Part shown: positions 17,879-29,025 of the stretch, one piece after another
Numbering within the stretch: the first letter of the stretch is position 1
Layout of the letters: each line of letters begins with the position of its first letter
Source: Planctomycetota bacterium
Lineage (GTDB): Bacteria > Planctomycetota > Planctomycetia > Planctomycetales > Planctomycetaceae
Assembly (NCBI GenBank): GCA_014584345.1
Contig: JACTNB010000019.1
Coordinates: 372,001 to 436,000, forward strand
Length of the DNA: 64,000 bases
Direction of reading: 5' to 3'
The notes under the pieces: model-generated
What the model saw: the letters and a program-made list of their open reading frames with translations, nothing else
The model's database searches: none
Told to the model about the DNA's origin: nothing
Translations under genes and position numbers: made by a program

Positions 17879-17902
17879 GTGGTGAAAAGTGGGGAGAAGT
17901 GG
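17879..17902 (+). promoter_or_regulatory. MraZ operator: three GTGG boxes at 10-bp spacing
   Basis: GTGG begins at 17879, 17889 and 17899, exactly one helical turn apart, within a run like AAGTGGGGAGAAGTGGAAAC that ends at the mraZ ATG. Known MraZ operators in mycoplasmas and E. coli are direct repeats of (AAA)GTGG/TGGG at about 10-bp spacing before mraZ. This is a very good match in sequence, spacing and place. Confidence 0.75.
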
Positions 17903-17907
17903 AAACC

Positions 17908-18363
17908 ATGCCGTTAACTGGAACTTTCGAGAGAACTCTCGACGACAAACAACGGTTGGCTCTGCCGAAATCCATTCGTGATGAATTATCCACGGGGGAA
18001 ACAATCCCTTTGTACGCAGCCCCCGGCAATGATCGATGCGTCGCCTTGTATTCTCAACAGGCCTTTCAGGAACTGGCGGATCGTCTCACGCAGCTTTCCG
18101 CTGCTCGTAGCGACGTGCGAAATTATCTTCGTCTTTTTTATTCACAGGCAGAAGCGATTGAATCGGACAAGCAGGGACGGATTCGTCTCCCCGCGCGACT
18201 GATCCAGTTTGCGGAACTGGAAACTCAACTGGTTCTGGTGGGAGTGCGTGATCATGCGGAAATCTGGCCCAAACACCGCTGGGAAGAATTGATGAATACC
18301 CACGCAGCAGATTTCGATCAGTTGACGTTGGCGGCGATGCAATCCTTTGAAATTTCCAGTTGA
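17908..18363 (+). CDS. mraZ: MraZ-type transcription regulator (orphan)
   Basis: 151 residues, standard length. It has two SpoVT/AbrB-like beta-barrel half-domains, each with the hallmark Asp-Lys-x-x-Arg-x-x-x-Pro pattern: D-D-K-Q-R-L-A-L-P near 12-20 and D-K-Q-G-R-I-R-L-P near 91-99. MraZ forms a ring-shaped oligomer that binds repeated GTGG boxes and represses its own dcw (division and cell wall) operon. No mraW, ftsL or ftsI follows here, so it is cut off from that operon. ATG 17908 was chosen because homology starts there and the operator lies directly before it. A start at 17869 would put the operator inside the gene. Confidence 0.9.
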   Translation: MPLTGTFERTLDDKQRLALPKSIRDELSTGETIPLYAAPGNDRCVALYSQQAFQELADRLTQLSAARSDVRNYLRLFYSQAEAIESDKQGRIRLPARLIQFAELETQLVLVGVRDHAEIWPKHRWEELMNTHAADFDQLTLAAMQSFEISS

Positions 18364-18445
18364 GGTGAGTTTGTCGAGATTGAAATTGCTGCGTATCACA
18401 TTCCAGATAAATTCCAGGGAGTACAAGGTAGTCGGGTCGTATCTC

Positions 18446-18690
18446 TAGGACGTGAGGTACTTCCTCTTACGCGGATTCGGAAAGAACGGCTTCGCCGTCC
18501 GCAAGTCCGGTGGAGTCATTTTCCAGTCCGAGGCTCTCTGAAATCGCGTGCGAACATCGGAAATTCCGCTGCCTTACCGGGCTTTAGGAATTGGGCAGAA
18601 TGGATGCTGCTCGTGGAAGGCCGGGCGATGATTCATCGTCTCGGCAAACTGCGGTCGAGAGCATGGATGCTCCTTGACCGCTTTTTCTTT
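18446..18690 (+). ncRNA. Candidate structured RNA downstream of mraZ
   Basis: Within 245 nt I see hairpin ACGGC-TTC-GCCGT (18486-18498), hairpin CCG..CGATG-ATT-CATCG..CGG (18621-18644) and a final two-part hairpin at 18651-18681 followed by T-rich sequence. The terminator lies about 290 nt past the mraZ stop, far for a simple 3' end. It could be an independent small RNA or a long mraZ 3' UTR. It does not match 6S, tmRNA, RNase P or SRP RNA signatures that I know. Confidence 0.3.
18651..18690 (+). terminator. Intrinsic terminator
   Basis: Outer stem GCGGTC / GACCGC, inner stem GAGCAT-GG-ATGCTC, then TTTTTCTTTTTC. Confidence 0.85.
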
Positions 18691-18781
18691 TTCTCGCGAG
18701 ATTCCCTGCCTGCGTGATCCCCTCTAAAATAGGCTGTGTTGCTCATTCCACTCTCAGCGACTTCCCCCCCAGGCCGCGAAC

Positions 18782-19972
18782 ATGCAGACAGCGCTCCCCC
18801 TTGCCTCCGGACAGCGGATTGCCATTGGATTTCGTGGCTACAACATATCCAATGTCGGCAAGACTCGCGAACTTCTGGATCATCCCCTCTTGCGGGACCG
18901 TTTACGCGAACGCTTGAGGCAGGCCGATCAAATTTGCCGCGAGGCGATTGGTCTGGAAGTGAATTTGTGGCAAAGAATTGCGGCTGGCATTCCCTCTTCG
19001 CTGGAAACCTATTCCGAAGATCTGGCGATGATAATCGCCATCGAACTGGCCCACTGGGATGCCTTGCTGGAACTGCTGGGAGCGGAGGAAAAACACAGGA
19101 TCCGCGTGCTGACCGGCTACAGTCTGGGTGAAGTGGCGGCGATTATTGTTTCCGGCATGATGACCTACGAACAAGCCGTGGGGCCTGTGCTCGAACTTTC
19201 GAAAGATGCGGCCGTTCTGGCGAGCGACATCACCATGGGCATCGTCTTTTCCCGAGGGCCCACGCTCGATACGGAACTGATTCGGGAGAAATGCGAGGAT
19301 ATCACCTCGCGGGGTGCCGGGATTTTGGCAATTTCGACGTATCTTTCGCCCAACACCGTGTTGCTGATGGGGGAAGGCCAAACGGTGGATACCTTTAAGG
19401 AAGAGATGGACGAGATTCTGCCGAAGTCGGTCCATCTGCGCAAAAATCCTCATCGCTGGCCCCCCCTGCACACGCCGATTGTCTTGAAGAAACACTTGCG
19501 GGATCGGGCCGCCATTCGGCTGCAAACGACCCCCTGTCGCGATTCCCTGCCCGATTTTCCAATATTGTCCTGCGTCACGGGGGACATTGCCTACAATGGA
19601 AACAACACCCGATCCCTCATGACCGACTGGGTCGACCATCCGCAGTTGTTGTGGGACTGTGTGCACGCCATGTTTCAAATGGGAATCGACCAGGTGATTC
19701 ATCTGGGACCCGAGCCGAACATACTCCCTGCGACCCTCACGCGGCTGGCGGACAACGTCAAGGCTCAATTGGATCAGCCGAACTGGTATGGCTACGGATT
19801 AAGGACGTTTTCTCGAATTACAGCCGATCGCCAGTGGCTCGCCAAGATGATCAGCCGGGACGCCGCCCTGTTGCGGGCGCCACTGCTGCGACAGGTCTTT
19901 CTGGAGGACTGGCTGGTTGAACACCGGAACGCGTGGGAAACGCCCCCCGATTCTCTCCCTGGCAAGACATAA
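18782..19972 (+). CDS. FabD-like acyl carrier protein acyltransferase domain protein
   Basis: 396 residues with an alpha/beta acyltransferase fold like malonyl-CoA:ACP transacylases and the AT domains of polyketide synthases. The nucleophile elbow is T-G-Y-S-L-G-E with Ser114; most FabD proteins have G-H-S-x-G-E, so the His next to Ser is Tyr here. The catalytic-type His230 is in P-P-L-H-T-P-I. The N- and C-terminal extensions make it about 80 residues longer than FabD, and no acp, fabH or fabG gene is adjacent. It may load a special carrier protein rather than serve bulk fatty acid synthesis (inference). Confidence 0.75.
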   Translation: MQTALPLASGQRIAIGFRGYNISNVGKTRELLDHPLLRDRLRERLRQADQICREAIGLEVNLWQRIAAGIPSSLETYSEDLAMIIAIELAHWDALLELLGAEEKHRIRVLTGYSLGEVAAIIVSGMMTYEQAVGPVLELSKDAAVLASDITMGIVFSRGPTLDTELIREKCEDITSRGAGILAISTYLSPNTVLLMGEGQTVDTFKEEMDEILPKSVHLRKNPHRWPPLHTPIVLKKHLRDRAAIRLQTTPCRDSLPDFPILSCVTGDIAYNGNNTRSLMTDWVDHPQLLWDCVHAMFQMGIDQVIHLGPEPNILPATLTRLADNVKAQLDQPNWYGYGLRTFSRITADRQWLAKMISRDAALLRAPLLRQVFLEDWLVEHRNAWETPPDSLPGKT

Positions 19973-20160
19973 CCGGCATCCCGAGGAAGGATTTGTGCTT
20001 CCGCAAGTTGGTTCTTGACCGGGGTGGAGGAGGGATTTTTCCCGAATGCTCCCTGTTCAAAACAGTGCAGGATCGATACCCTTGCAGATTGACGCAGTTT
20101 TGGCAAATACGGTGGAATTCGCGTAAAACCGGCAGTGGCCCATCACAGCCAGGAATTTGG

Positions 20161-20232
20161 GTGCCACTGGCTTTGCCAGTCCCTTGCAGGTTTCTCGAGA
20201 ACTGGGGGGCTGCACTGGCCAGGCCAGTGGCA
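20161..20232. repeat. Inverted repeat with GTGCCACTGGC arms
   Basis: GTGCCACTGGC at 20161-20171 is the exact reverse complement of GCCAGTGGCAC at 20222-20232. Each arm sits in a further local palindrome (CTGGCTTTGCCAG; CACTGGCCAGGCCAGTG). This looks like a REP-type extragenic element. Confidence 0.6.
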
Positions 20233-20456
20233 CACAGCCCGAAAACGAAACTGTCACAAAGCAGCAGTGGGGTTGGGACGAAGAAAATTGGAGAATTCGC
20301 CCGCGACGGGGCTTCCCCCGGCAGGGTGGGCTGTTCCCGATGAATCAGCCCGGTCGGCGGATCTGTTTTTCCTTCCAGGGGATGGCGTCGGGATGACGTG
20401 TCGTCCCCGGGCAGGGGCGTGTGGTTTGGCATTATTCAGGTTTAGTAACTGAAAAT

Positions 20457-20478
20457 CCCGGAATTCAAGCCGGGTTTT
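20457..20478 (+). terminator. Hairpin plus T-run in the SNF2 leader
   Basis: CCCGG-AATTCAAG-CCGGG followed by TTTT, ending 3 nt before the GGAGG ribosome site of the SNF2 gene. It could be a weak terminator or attenuator, or could block translation. The stem is only 5 bp. Confidence 0.35.
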
Positions 20479-20480
20479 CT

Positions 20481-23853
<3,373 letters not shown>

Positions 23854-24141
23854 CGATCAACCCGGCTCGAACCTCCGGTATCGCAGAAGCTTCGTGCCGC
23901 CCCAGCTCGCGCCAGGTCTCGCCCCGCGTCGCTTCGGCGCAATACGCCCCCTCTTTGCTGCGAAGCCACTGCTTCGCGCCGCGATTGTTTGAAATGGCAA
24001 GCAATCCATCGCTACATAATGTGCACCGAAACTCGCTCGGATGCCGCATGAATCGTACGCACGGAAGCTGTGAAAGTTGCTTGCGGAAGCAACTTGCCTC
24101 TATACCTTGCGGTTCGGTTGCTGCTTGGACACCACATCCAT

Positions 24142-24176
24142 GGTGCACACAGTGTACCCAACGAAAATTCATGGTC
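24142..24176. repeat. Short dispersed repeat, GGTGCACAC... copy
   Basis: A near-palindrome (GGTGCACACAGTGTACC) followed by CAACGAAAATTCATGG. It aligns over about 35 nt with 61325-61361 (GGTACGCAGAGCGTACC, then CTACGAAATAATTCATAG). Palindrome changes are largely paired, suggesting selection on a hairpin. Confidence 0.5.
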
Positions 24177-24378
24177 TGTTTTGAGGAAGTTCTTGCGGCC
24201 GCCTGCCTTGCCCGCGATTGAGCTCCGCCATCGCCAGGAATTGTAGTTCCCGTCCGTCTCGCGTAATCGACAGGATCGGAACGATCCATTCCCACGCCCG
24301 TTGGATCTCCAATACTTGGTGAAGAATATAACTTTGGCCCAGCCTCCGTGAAAATTCTCGAACTACGGTTTTCTTTAG
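24169..24378 (-). pseudogene. Possible gene remnant
   Basis: A 69-codon open frame reads leftward with protein-like composition: after L-K-K-T-V-V-R-E-F come amphipathic and hydrophobic stretches (E-I-Q-R-A-W-E-W-I-V-P-I-L-S-I-T-R-D-G) and a Gln/Arg-rich end. It has no ATG or GTG start, being cut off by TGA at 24379-24381, and its stop lies inside the dispersed repeat. This suggests a broken or truncated gene. I cannot name a family, and chance is possible. Confidence 0.22.
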
Positions 24379-24491
24379 TCACGCGAGAGCCATGAGCTCC
24401 GTAGCCTCTGATTATGACTATGGCCAGATGTTTTTCTGGCTGGAAGTTCGGTTATGTAGTGTCCGTTTTAGTTCCATGCGGTGGGAAGACC

Positions 24492-26177
24492 ATGATCAGC
24501 CTGGTAAAAAGAAACGATCAACAGGGAGAAACATTGCGGATATTCCGCCTCGATGTCTCTGCCTGCCAAGCCTGGTTGAATCAGGCTTTTCAGACCAAAT
24601 TCCTGACCTGGGAATGGCGGGAAAGCTGGAAACTGCTGGCCAGCGAAACGGAAGTCGGCAGAAGTGAGCAGGAATACCTGTATTATCAGCATCTGGAACG
24701 GATTTCGCCCGAGACGGGATATCACACGATCTCGCTGGAAAATCAGGATTCACTCGTCATTCTGCCGATCTACGGCACGCCTCAACGGCGGATACTGGTC
24801 GGGATCGTTCCCTGGGGCAGCGCGGAGTACCTTCCGGATATTATTCGCCTGCTGATCAGGCAGAAGCATCAGGCACGACTGTTGAAAGAACAACATAATC
24901 TGCTGGAACATTACGCCAAGGAGTCCACTCGGAATTTCCTCGAACTGGGATGGTTTGGCAAGCTGATCGAGAACGCGGCATTTACCGAAAACGAGGGAGA
25001 ACTGACGGATGCCGCTCATCAGGCCTTGAAGAATCTGCAGGAGTTTATTCAGGCGGATTCCCTCGCGGTTGTACTCTGCAACCCCAGCGCTTCCAGTGAT
25101 TCCGAAATAATCAAGCGGATCATCAATCTGGGCGAAATCCCCATGGATGAAGCCGGGGCAACCCGATTGCTCCGGATGGGCGGGCCGAATTACTTCTGTG
25201 AAAGTTATTTGAATAACACGATCGATACCTATCCAGAGTACGAGGAGAGTGGAATTCGCTCGCTGATGATCGCACCGGCGTTATGCAATCACCGCTGTTT
25301 CGGCTGGCTGATCGCCCTGAAAAGTGATCGACGCGGCGTGCCTGCGCGCAGGATGGAAACACCCGAGAACGGCAGCCATGCGATGTTTTCCACGCGTGCC
25401 ACGATTCTGCTGGAAGCCACCGCTAGCATTCTGGCCACGCATATGAACAATCTACGGTTGCTGAATGAACAACAGACACTGCTGATTGGCACCGTCCGTT
25501 CCCTGGTCAATACGCTGGACGCCAAGGATCGATACACCAGCGGACACAGTGACCGCGTGGCGCAGATCGGCAAATGCATCGCTCGGGAATTCGGACTGGC
25601 AGAACCCGATTGCCAGAAAATCTATCTGGCGGGTTTGTTGCACGACATCGGCAAGATCGGCGTGCGCGACGAAGTGCTCGTTAAACCCGGAAAGTTGACT
25701 CCCGAGGAATACGACGAAATCAAGCAGCATCCCACGTTTGGCTATGAGATTCTTAAGCATTTGCACCAGTTGCAACACGTGTTGCCTGGTGTGATGCATC
25801 ATCATGAAACCTGGGATGGTCGGGGCTATCCCCATCAGTTGAAGGGGGAGGAGATTCCCGTGGCGGCACGCATTCTGGCCATCTCCGATGCCTACGACGC
25901 CATGACCAGCGATCGGCCCTATCGTGCCGGGATGCCCCCACAGCAGGCCGAGGCAATCCTGGTGCAGGGATCGGGGCGGCAGTGGGACCCCAACGTGGTG
26001 GCGGCGTTCTTCCGGGTTTTGCCCCGCATTCACCAGATCATTTCCGTGAAGGACAAACTCTCGTATCTCCCCGTCACCCACTCGGAATATGCGTTCGAGG
26101 ATGATCTGGTGGAAGTCGAGGATCAGGTGCTGTCCGCGATCCTGACCACGACGACACAGAACGATTCCTCGAAATAA
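24492..26177 (+). CDS. HD-GYP domain phosphodiesterase with GAF-like sensor
   Basis: 561 residues. The N-terminal 330 residues include a divergent, GAF-like sensor region (about 170-320). The C-terminal HD-GYP domain (about 345-540) has H384-D385 in L-L-H-D-I-G-K-I-G, a following H-H-H-E-T-W-D-G-R-G-Y-P with the GYP signature at 445-447, and D-A-Y-D-A-M-T-S-D-R-P-Y-R. All metal ligands seem present, so c-di-GMP hydrolysis is likely. No membrane segment or receiver domain, so it probably senses a cytoplasmic signal. ATG 24492 has GGGAAG upstream; the frame is open 78 nt further. Confidence 0.9.
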   Translation: MISLVKRNDQQGETLRIFRLDVSACQAWLNQAFQTKFLTWEWRESWKLLASETEVGRSEQEYLYYQHLERISPETGYHTISLENQDSLVILPIYGTPQRRILVGIVPWGSAEYLPDIIRLLIRQKHQARLLKEQHNLLEHYAKESTRNFLELGWFGKLIENAAFTENEGELTDAAHQALKNLQEFIQADSLAVVLCNPSASSDSEIIKRIINLGEIPMDEAGATRLLRMGGPNYFCESYLNNTIDTYPEYEESGIRSLMIAPALCNHRCFGWLIALKSDRRGVPARRMETPENGSHAMFSTRATILLEATASILATHMNNLRLLNEQQTLLIGTVRSLVNTLDAKDRYTSGHSDRVAQIGKCIAREFGLAEPDCQKIYLAGLLHDIGKIGVRDEVLVKPGKLTPEEYDEIKQHPTFGYEILKHLHQLQHVLPGVMHHHETWDGRGYPHQLKGEEIPVAARILAISDAYDAMTSDRPYRAGMPPQQAEAILVQGSGRQWDPNVVAAFFRVLPRIHQIISVKDKLSYLPVTHSEYAFEDDLVEVEDQVLSAILTTTTQNDSSK

Positions 26178-26213
26178 TTGCTGCACGCCTTGCCGGGGGA
26201 TCGGGCGGCCCCG

Positions 26214-27740
26214 TCATTCCGAAACCACCAGGGATGATTGGGAATGTTCGCTGCCATCGAACGACAGCAACATCGGGATATCGTCCACCACCGTGGCCAG
26301 ATGGACCGGGCGTCCCCAGAGTTTCTGAATGTTTTTCAGCGTATCCTCCGCCTCGTCGAGTTTCAGCTCGATCCCTTCGAATTCATGCTTCAGGTACAGT
26401 TCCCCTCGATTCAGGTAATTGCCATCGAGGACCTGGATGCGCGGTCGCCCATAATTCGTAAGACTGCGCAACAGATGCCGCTTGATCTCCTGGAATTCAC
26501 GGGATGCAATTTCGTAATTCTGCTGTTCCTCGTTGTAGGCGAACGAGAACAGGCGATGTTCGCGGCAGAAATCTTCCGTCAGGAAGTTGTCGATGAACGT
26601 AACGTCGTTGTGGATCCGACGCACTTCGAAGATTTTTTGCCGGCCCAAACCGAGTTGGCGATCCCAGCGTGCCCGTTCTTCATAGCTGTCGCAGTGCTCC
26701 CATTCCGGGCCGAATTGTCCGCGATTCCAGCGTTGTTCGATATCGCGGAACAATTCGATGCCCAGCTTGTAGGGGTTTAGTCGCGTGGGACTGGTGGCCA
26801 TGGTTCCGGAATGATGGTCGGCGTAATCGATCAGTTCGGCATCGGTCAGGCCGTGCCCGGTCATGATGGTGGAATGCCAATAGCTGGCCCAGCCTTCGTT
26901 CATAATCTTGGTCTGTCCCTGCGGCGCGAAATAGTAGGCTTCCTCCCGGATGATGGAAAGCACGTCTCGTTGCCATTCCCGGAGTTGCCCGTGTTCGATC
27001 AGAAACAGCAGGACATCGCGTTGGGGTTCCGCCGGGAAGGACTTGCTTGCGATTTTCTGTTCGCGGGCCTTGCGTCGCTGTTCCTGTTCGCGTTGCAGGA
27101 CCTCGGGCGGGTTGATGAAGGTGTCCATGTAGTGTTTCGAGGGAAATTTTCCGGACTCTTCCGTGTCCGTCTCCTCAAGAGTGGCCATCGAAGAGGGGAT
27201 TTCCCGCTTGAAGCGAACGATATGGGGTGCATGCGGATCGATCAGATCCTCGATGGACAGGCAGGCATCGATAAATTCCTCCACGACCTCGCTGCCATGG
27301 CGGTCGATGTAGCGATTGATGCGCGCCGCGTGGTTTGCCATCTCATCCAGCATGCGGCGATTCGTCTGGCTGAACCAGGCATTGTTCTTGAAGAAATCGC
27401 AATGCCCATAGACGTGGGCAATCACCAGTTTCTGGTCGGTGAGAGAGTTGCAGTTCAGCAGGTAGGCGTAACAGGGATCCGTATTGATCACCATCTCGTA
27501 GATTTTCTGTAAGCCGTACGCATACCCTTTCATCAATTCATCGAACTCCGCGCCGAAGCGCCAATGGGGATACCTGACGGGGAATCCCCCATAGGCCGCG
27601 AACATGCTCAATTCCTCGTAATCGAGCATTTCGAAAATTGTCTCGTAAAAGTCGAGGCCGTATCCCCGTGCGATCTCCTCCATTTCGAGCTGGATCTCGC
27701 GGAGTTCCCGGGGCAAGGGGCGGTAAGTGCTGATACTCAT
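26214..27740 (-). CDS. spoVR: SpoVR family protein (YcgB-like)
   Basis: 508 residues, the normal family length. It has the conserved opening around G-L-D-F-Y-x-T-I-F-E-M, the A-H-V-Y-G-H-C-D-F-F-K-N-N segment near 108-119 and the M-N-E-G-W-A-S-Y-W-H motif near 280-289. SpoVR is needed for spore cortex in Bacillus, but most carriers do not sporulate. There it goes with PrkA and YeaH in stress or stationary-phase physiology, and its chemistry is unknown. It is the last gene of the operon prkA-yeaH-spoVR, 108 nt after yeaH. Planctomycetes do not sporulate, so the stress role is expected. Confidence 0.95.
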   Translation of the reverse strand: MSISTYRPLPRELREIQLEMEEIARGYGLDFYETIFEMLDYEELSMFAAYGGFPVRYPHWRFGAEFDELMKGYAYGLQKIYEMVINTDPCYAYLLNCNSLTDQKLVIAHVYGHCDFFKNNAWFSQTNRRMLDEMANHAARINRYIDRHGSEVVEEFIDACLSIEDLIDPHAPHIVRFKREIPSSMATLEETDTEESGKFPSKHYMDTFINPPEVLQREQEQRRKAREQKIASKSFPAEPQRDVLLFLIEHGQLREWQRDVLSIIREEAYYFAPQGQTKIMNEGWASYWHSTIMTGHGLTDAELIDYADHHSGTMATSPTRLNPYKLGIELFRDIEQRWNRGQFGPEWEHCDSYEERARWDRQLGLGRQKIFEVRRIHNDVTFIDNFLTEDFCREHRLFSFAYNEEQQNYEIASREFQEIKRHLLRSLTNYGRPRIQVLDGNYLNRGELYLKHEFEGIELKLDEAEDTLKNIQKLWGRPVHLATVVDDIPMLLSFDGSEHSQSSLVVSE

Positions 27741-27848
27741 GAGTCTGGCATCCTGAACTAGGGGCCGAAGTAACAGACCGGGTTTCTATGATGACCGTGC
27801 GGCAACTGCATGGCCCATTGCCCGCGGTGTGGTTCGGGCAGAGTCGTG

Positions 27849-28952
27849 TTACTTGCCCTTGCCTAGAAACTCCTTGATCGATTGATAAATCCCTTGCTGA
27901 TTCTCGATCAGCGACAGGGACAGGTTCTCCCAGTATTCCTGCAGCTGGCGGAGTTCCCGCAGGTAATCCCCCGTTCCGTAGGGACTTTCCACCTGGCCGT
28001 AACAAAACAGGTTACAAATCGGCAACAGGTGTTCGACCAGGGCATCGCGGCAGGCGCGATTGTCGTCGCCCCAGTTATCGCCGTCGGAAAACTGAAAGAG
28101 ATAGATGTTCCAGTCCGCCACGGGGAAATCCCGCTCCACAATCAGGCGGGCCTTTTCGTAGGCGGACGAGATCCGAGTGCCTCCACTTTCTCGCACGCGA
28201 TAGAAAGTCTCTTCGTCGACTTCGTAGGCCACCACGTCGTGCACGATGTACCGCTTTTGCACTCCGCGATATTGATGGCGGAGCCAGGTATCAATCCAGA
28301 AGGCTTCCGTGCGGACAATTTCCTTCTGTTCCTCGCCCATCGAGCCGGATACGTCCATCAGATACAGAATGGCGGCATTCGCTTGCGGTTTCTGGACCGT
28401 GGTCCAGCTTTTGTAGCGGGCGTCGTCACGGGTGGGAACGACAATCGGGCTTTCGCGGTTGTATTGTCCGGTGGCAATCTGGCGTTTCAGCGCCTGTTTG
28501 AAGGTCCGCTTGAAATGTCTGAGGGAATCCGGCCCGGTAAGCCGAATGGAATTGTAGCGATCCTTGTCGCTGGTCAGGGCATCCACCCCCTTGGGGATAA
28601 TGTTCGGGAGTTCGAGTTCCGCTCCGAGCATCGAGGCGAGTTCTTCGAGCGTCACTTCCACTTCGCGTATGTGCTGCCCTTTTTCCGAGCCCGCATCTCC
28701 CGTCCCGTCCTCCGGTTGCCCCGGACCGAGCGACTGTCCGATTTCCCCTTCTCCCTGCCCGGTCCCACCCGAGCCTTTCTTGCCATGTCGAAAATGGGGG
28801 ATATCGATATTGGGGACGGGAATACTGACCGTTTCCCGTCCCTTGCGTCCCAGCATTTCGCCGTGGGTGATGTACTTGCGCAAATTTTCGCGCACCTTCC
28901 CCTTGACGATGTGTTTGAAGCGTTGCAGATCTCGTTCGATGTGCTGCGTCAT
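27849..28952 (-). CDS. yeaH: DUF444/YeaH-like VWA domain protein
   Basis: 367 residues from ATG 28952; the frame is open 129 nt upstream but homology begins at M-T-Q-H-I-E-R-D. An N-terminal DUF444 region with a Gly-rich linker (about 58-90) leads to a von Willebrand A-like domain with a MIDAS site D200-x-S202-x-S204 (M-D-V-S-G-S-M-G). YeaH/YhbH proteins are encoded with the PrkA kinase and SpoVR throughout bacteria and are likely their partners. It lies 73 nt after prkA, clearly the same operon. Confidence 0.93.
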   Translation of the reverse strand: MTQHIERDLQRFKHIVKGKVRENLRKYITHGEMLGRKGRETVSIPVPNIDIPHFRHGKKGSGGTGQGEGEIGQSLGPGQPEDGTGDAGSEKGQHIREVEVTLEELASMLGAELELPNIIPKGVDALTSDKDRYNSIRLTGPDSLRHFKRTFKQALKRQIATGQYNRESPIVVPTRDDARYKSWTTVQKPQANAAILYLMDVSGSMGEEQKEIVRTEAFWIDTWLRHQYRGVQKRYIVHDVVAYEVDEETFYRVRESGGTRISSAYEKARLIVERDFPVADWNIYLFQFSDGDNWGDDNRACRDALVEHLLPICNLFCYGQVESPYGTGDYLRELRQLQEYWENLSLSLIENQQGIYQSIKEFLGKGK

Positions 28953-29025
28953 GGGAATGCCCGGGAAGGGAAACGGACCGTATCGGAACTCACGCGGGGG
29001 GAAACGGCCCCCAGGAAACAAGGCT

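Larger units (their letters stand above)
18364..18781. other. Gap between mraZ and the acyltransferase gene
   Basis: 418 bases with no supported protein gene. The central part (18446-18690) has several good hairpins and ends in a strong terminator; it is listed as a possible non-coding RNA. Confidence 0.5.
23854..24491. other. Gap with repeat and possible gene remnant
   Basis: 638 bases between the SNF2 and HD-GYP genes. It holds a hairpin GTTGCTTGCGGAAGCAAC near 24074-24091, a dispersed repeat (24142-24176) and a possible minus-strand gene remnant (24169-24378). I see no intact gene. Confidence 0.4.

Noticed and set aside
18446..18690. 6S RNA, tmRNA, RNase P or SRP RNA
   Set aside because: None of their conserved sequences is present; only a generic structured-RNA label can be supported.
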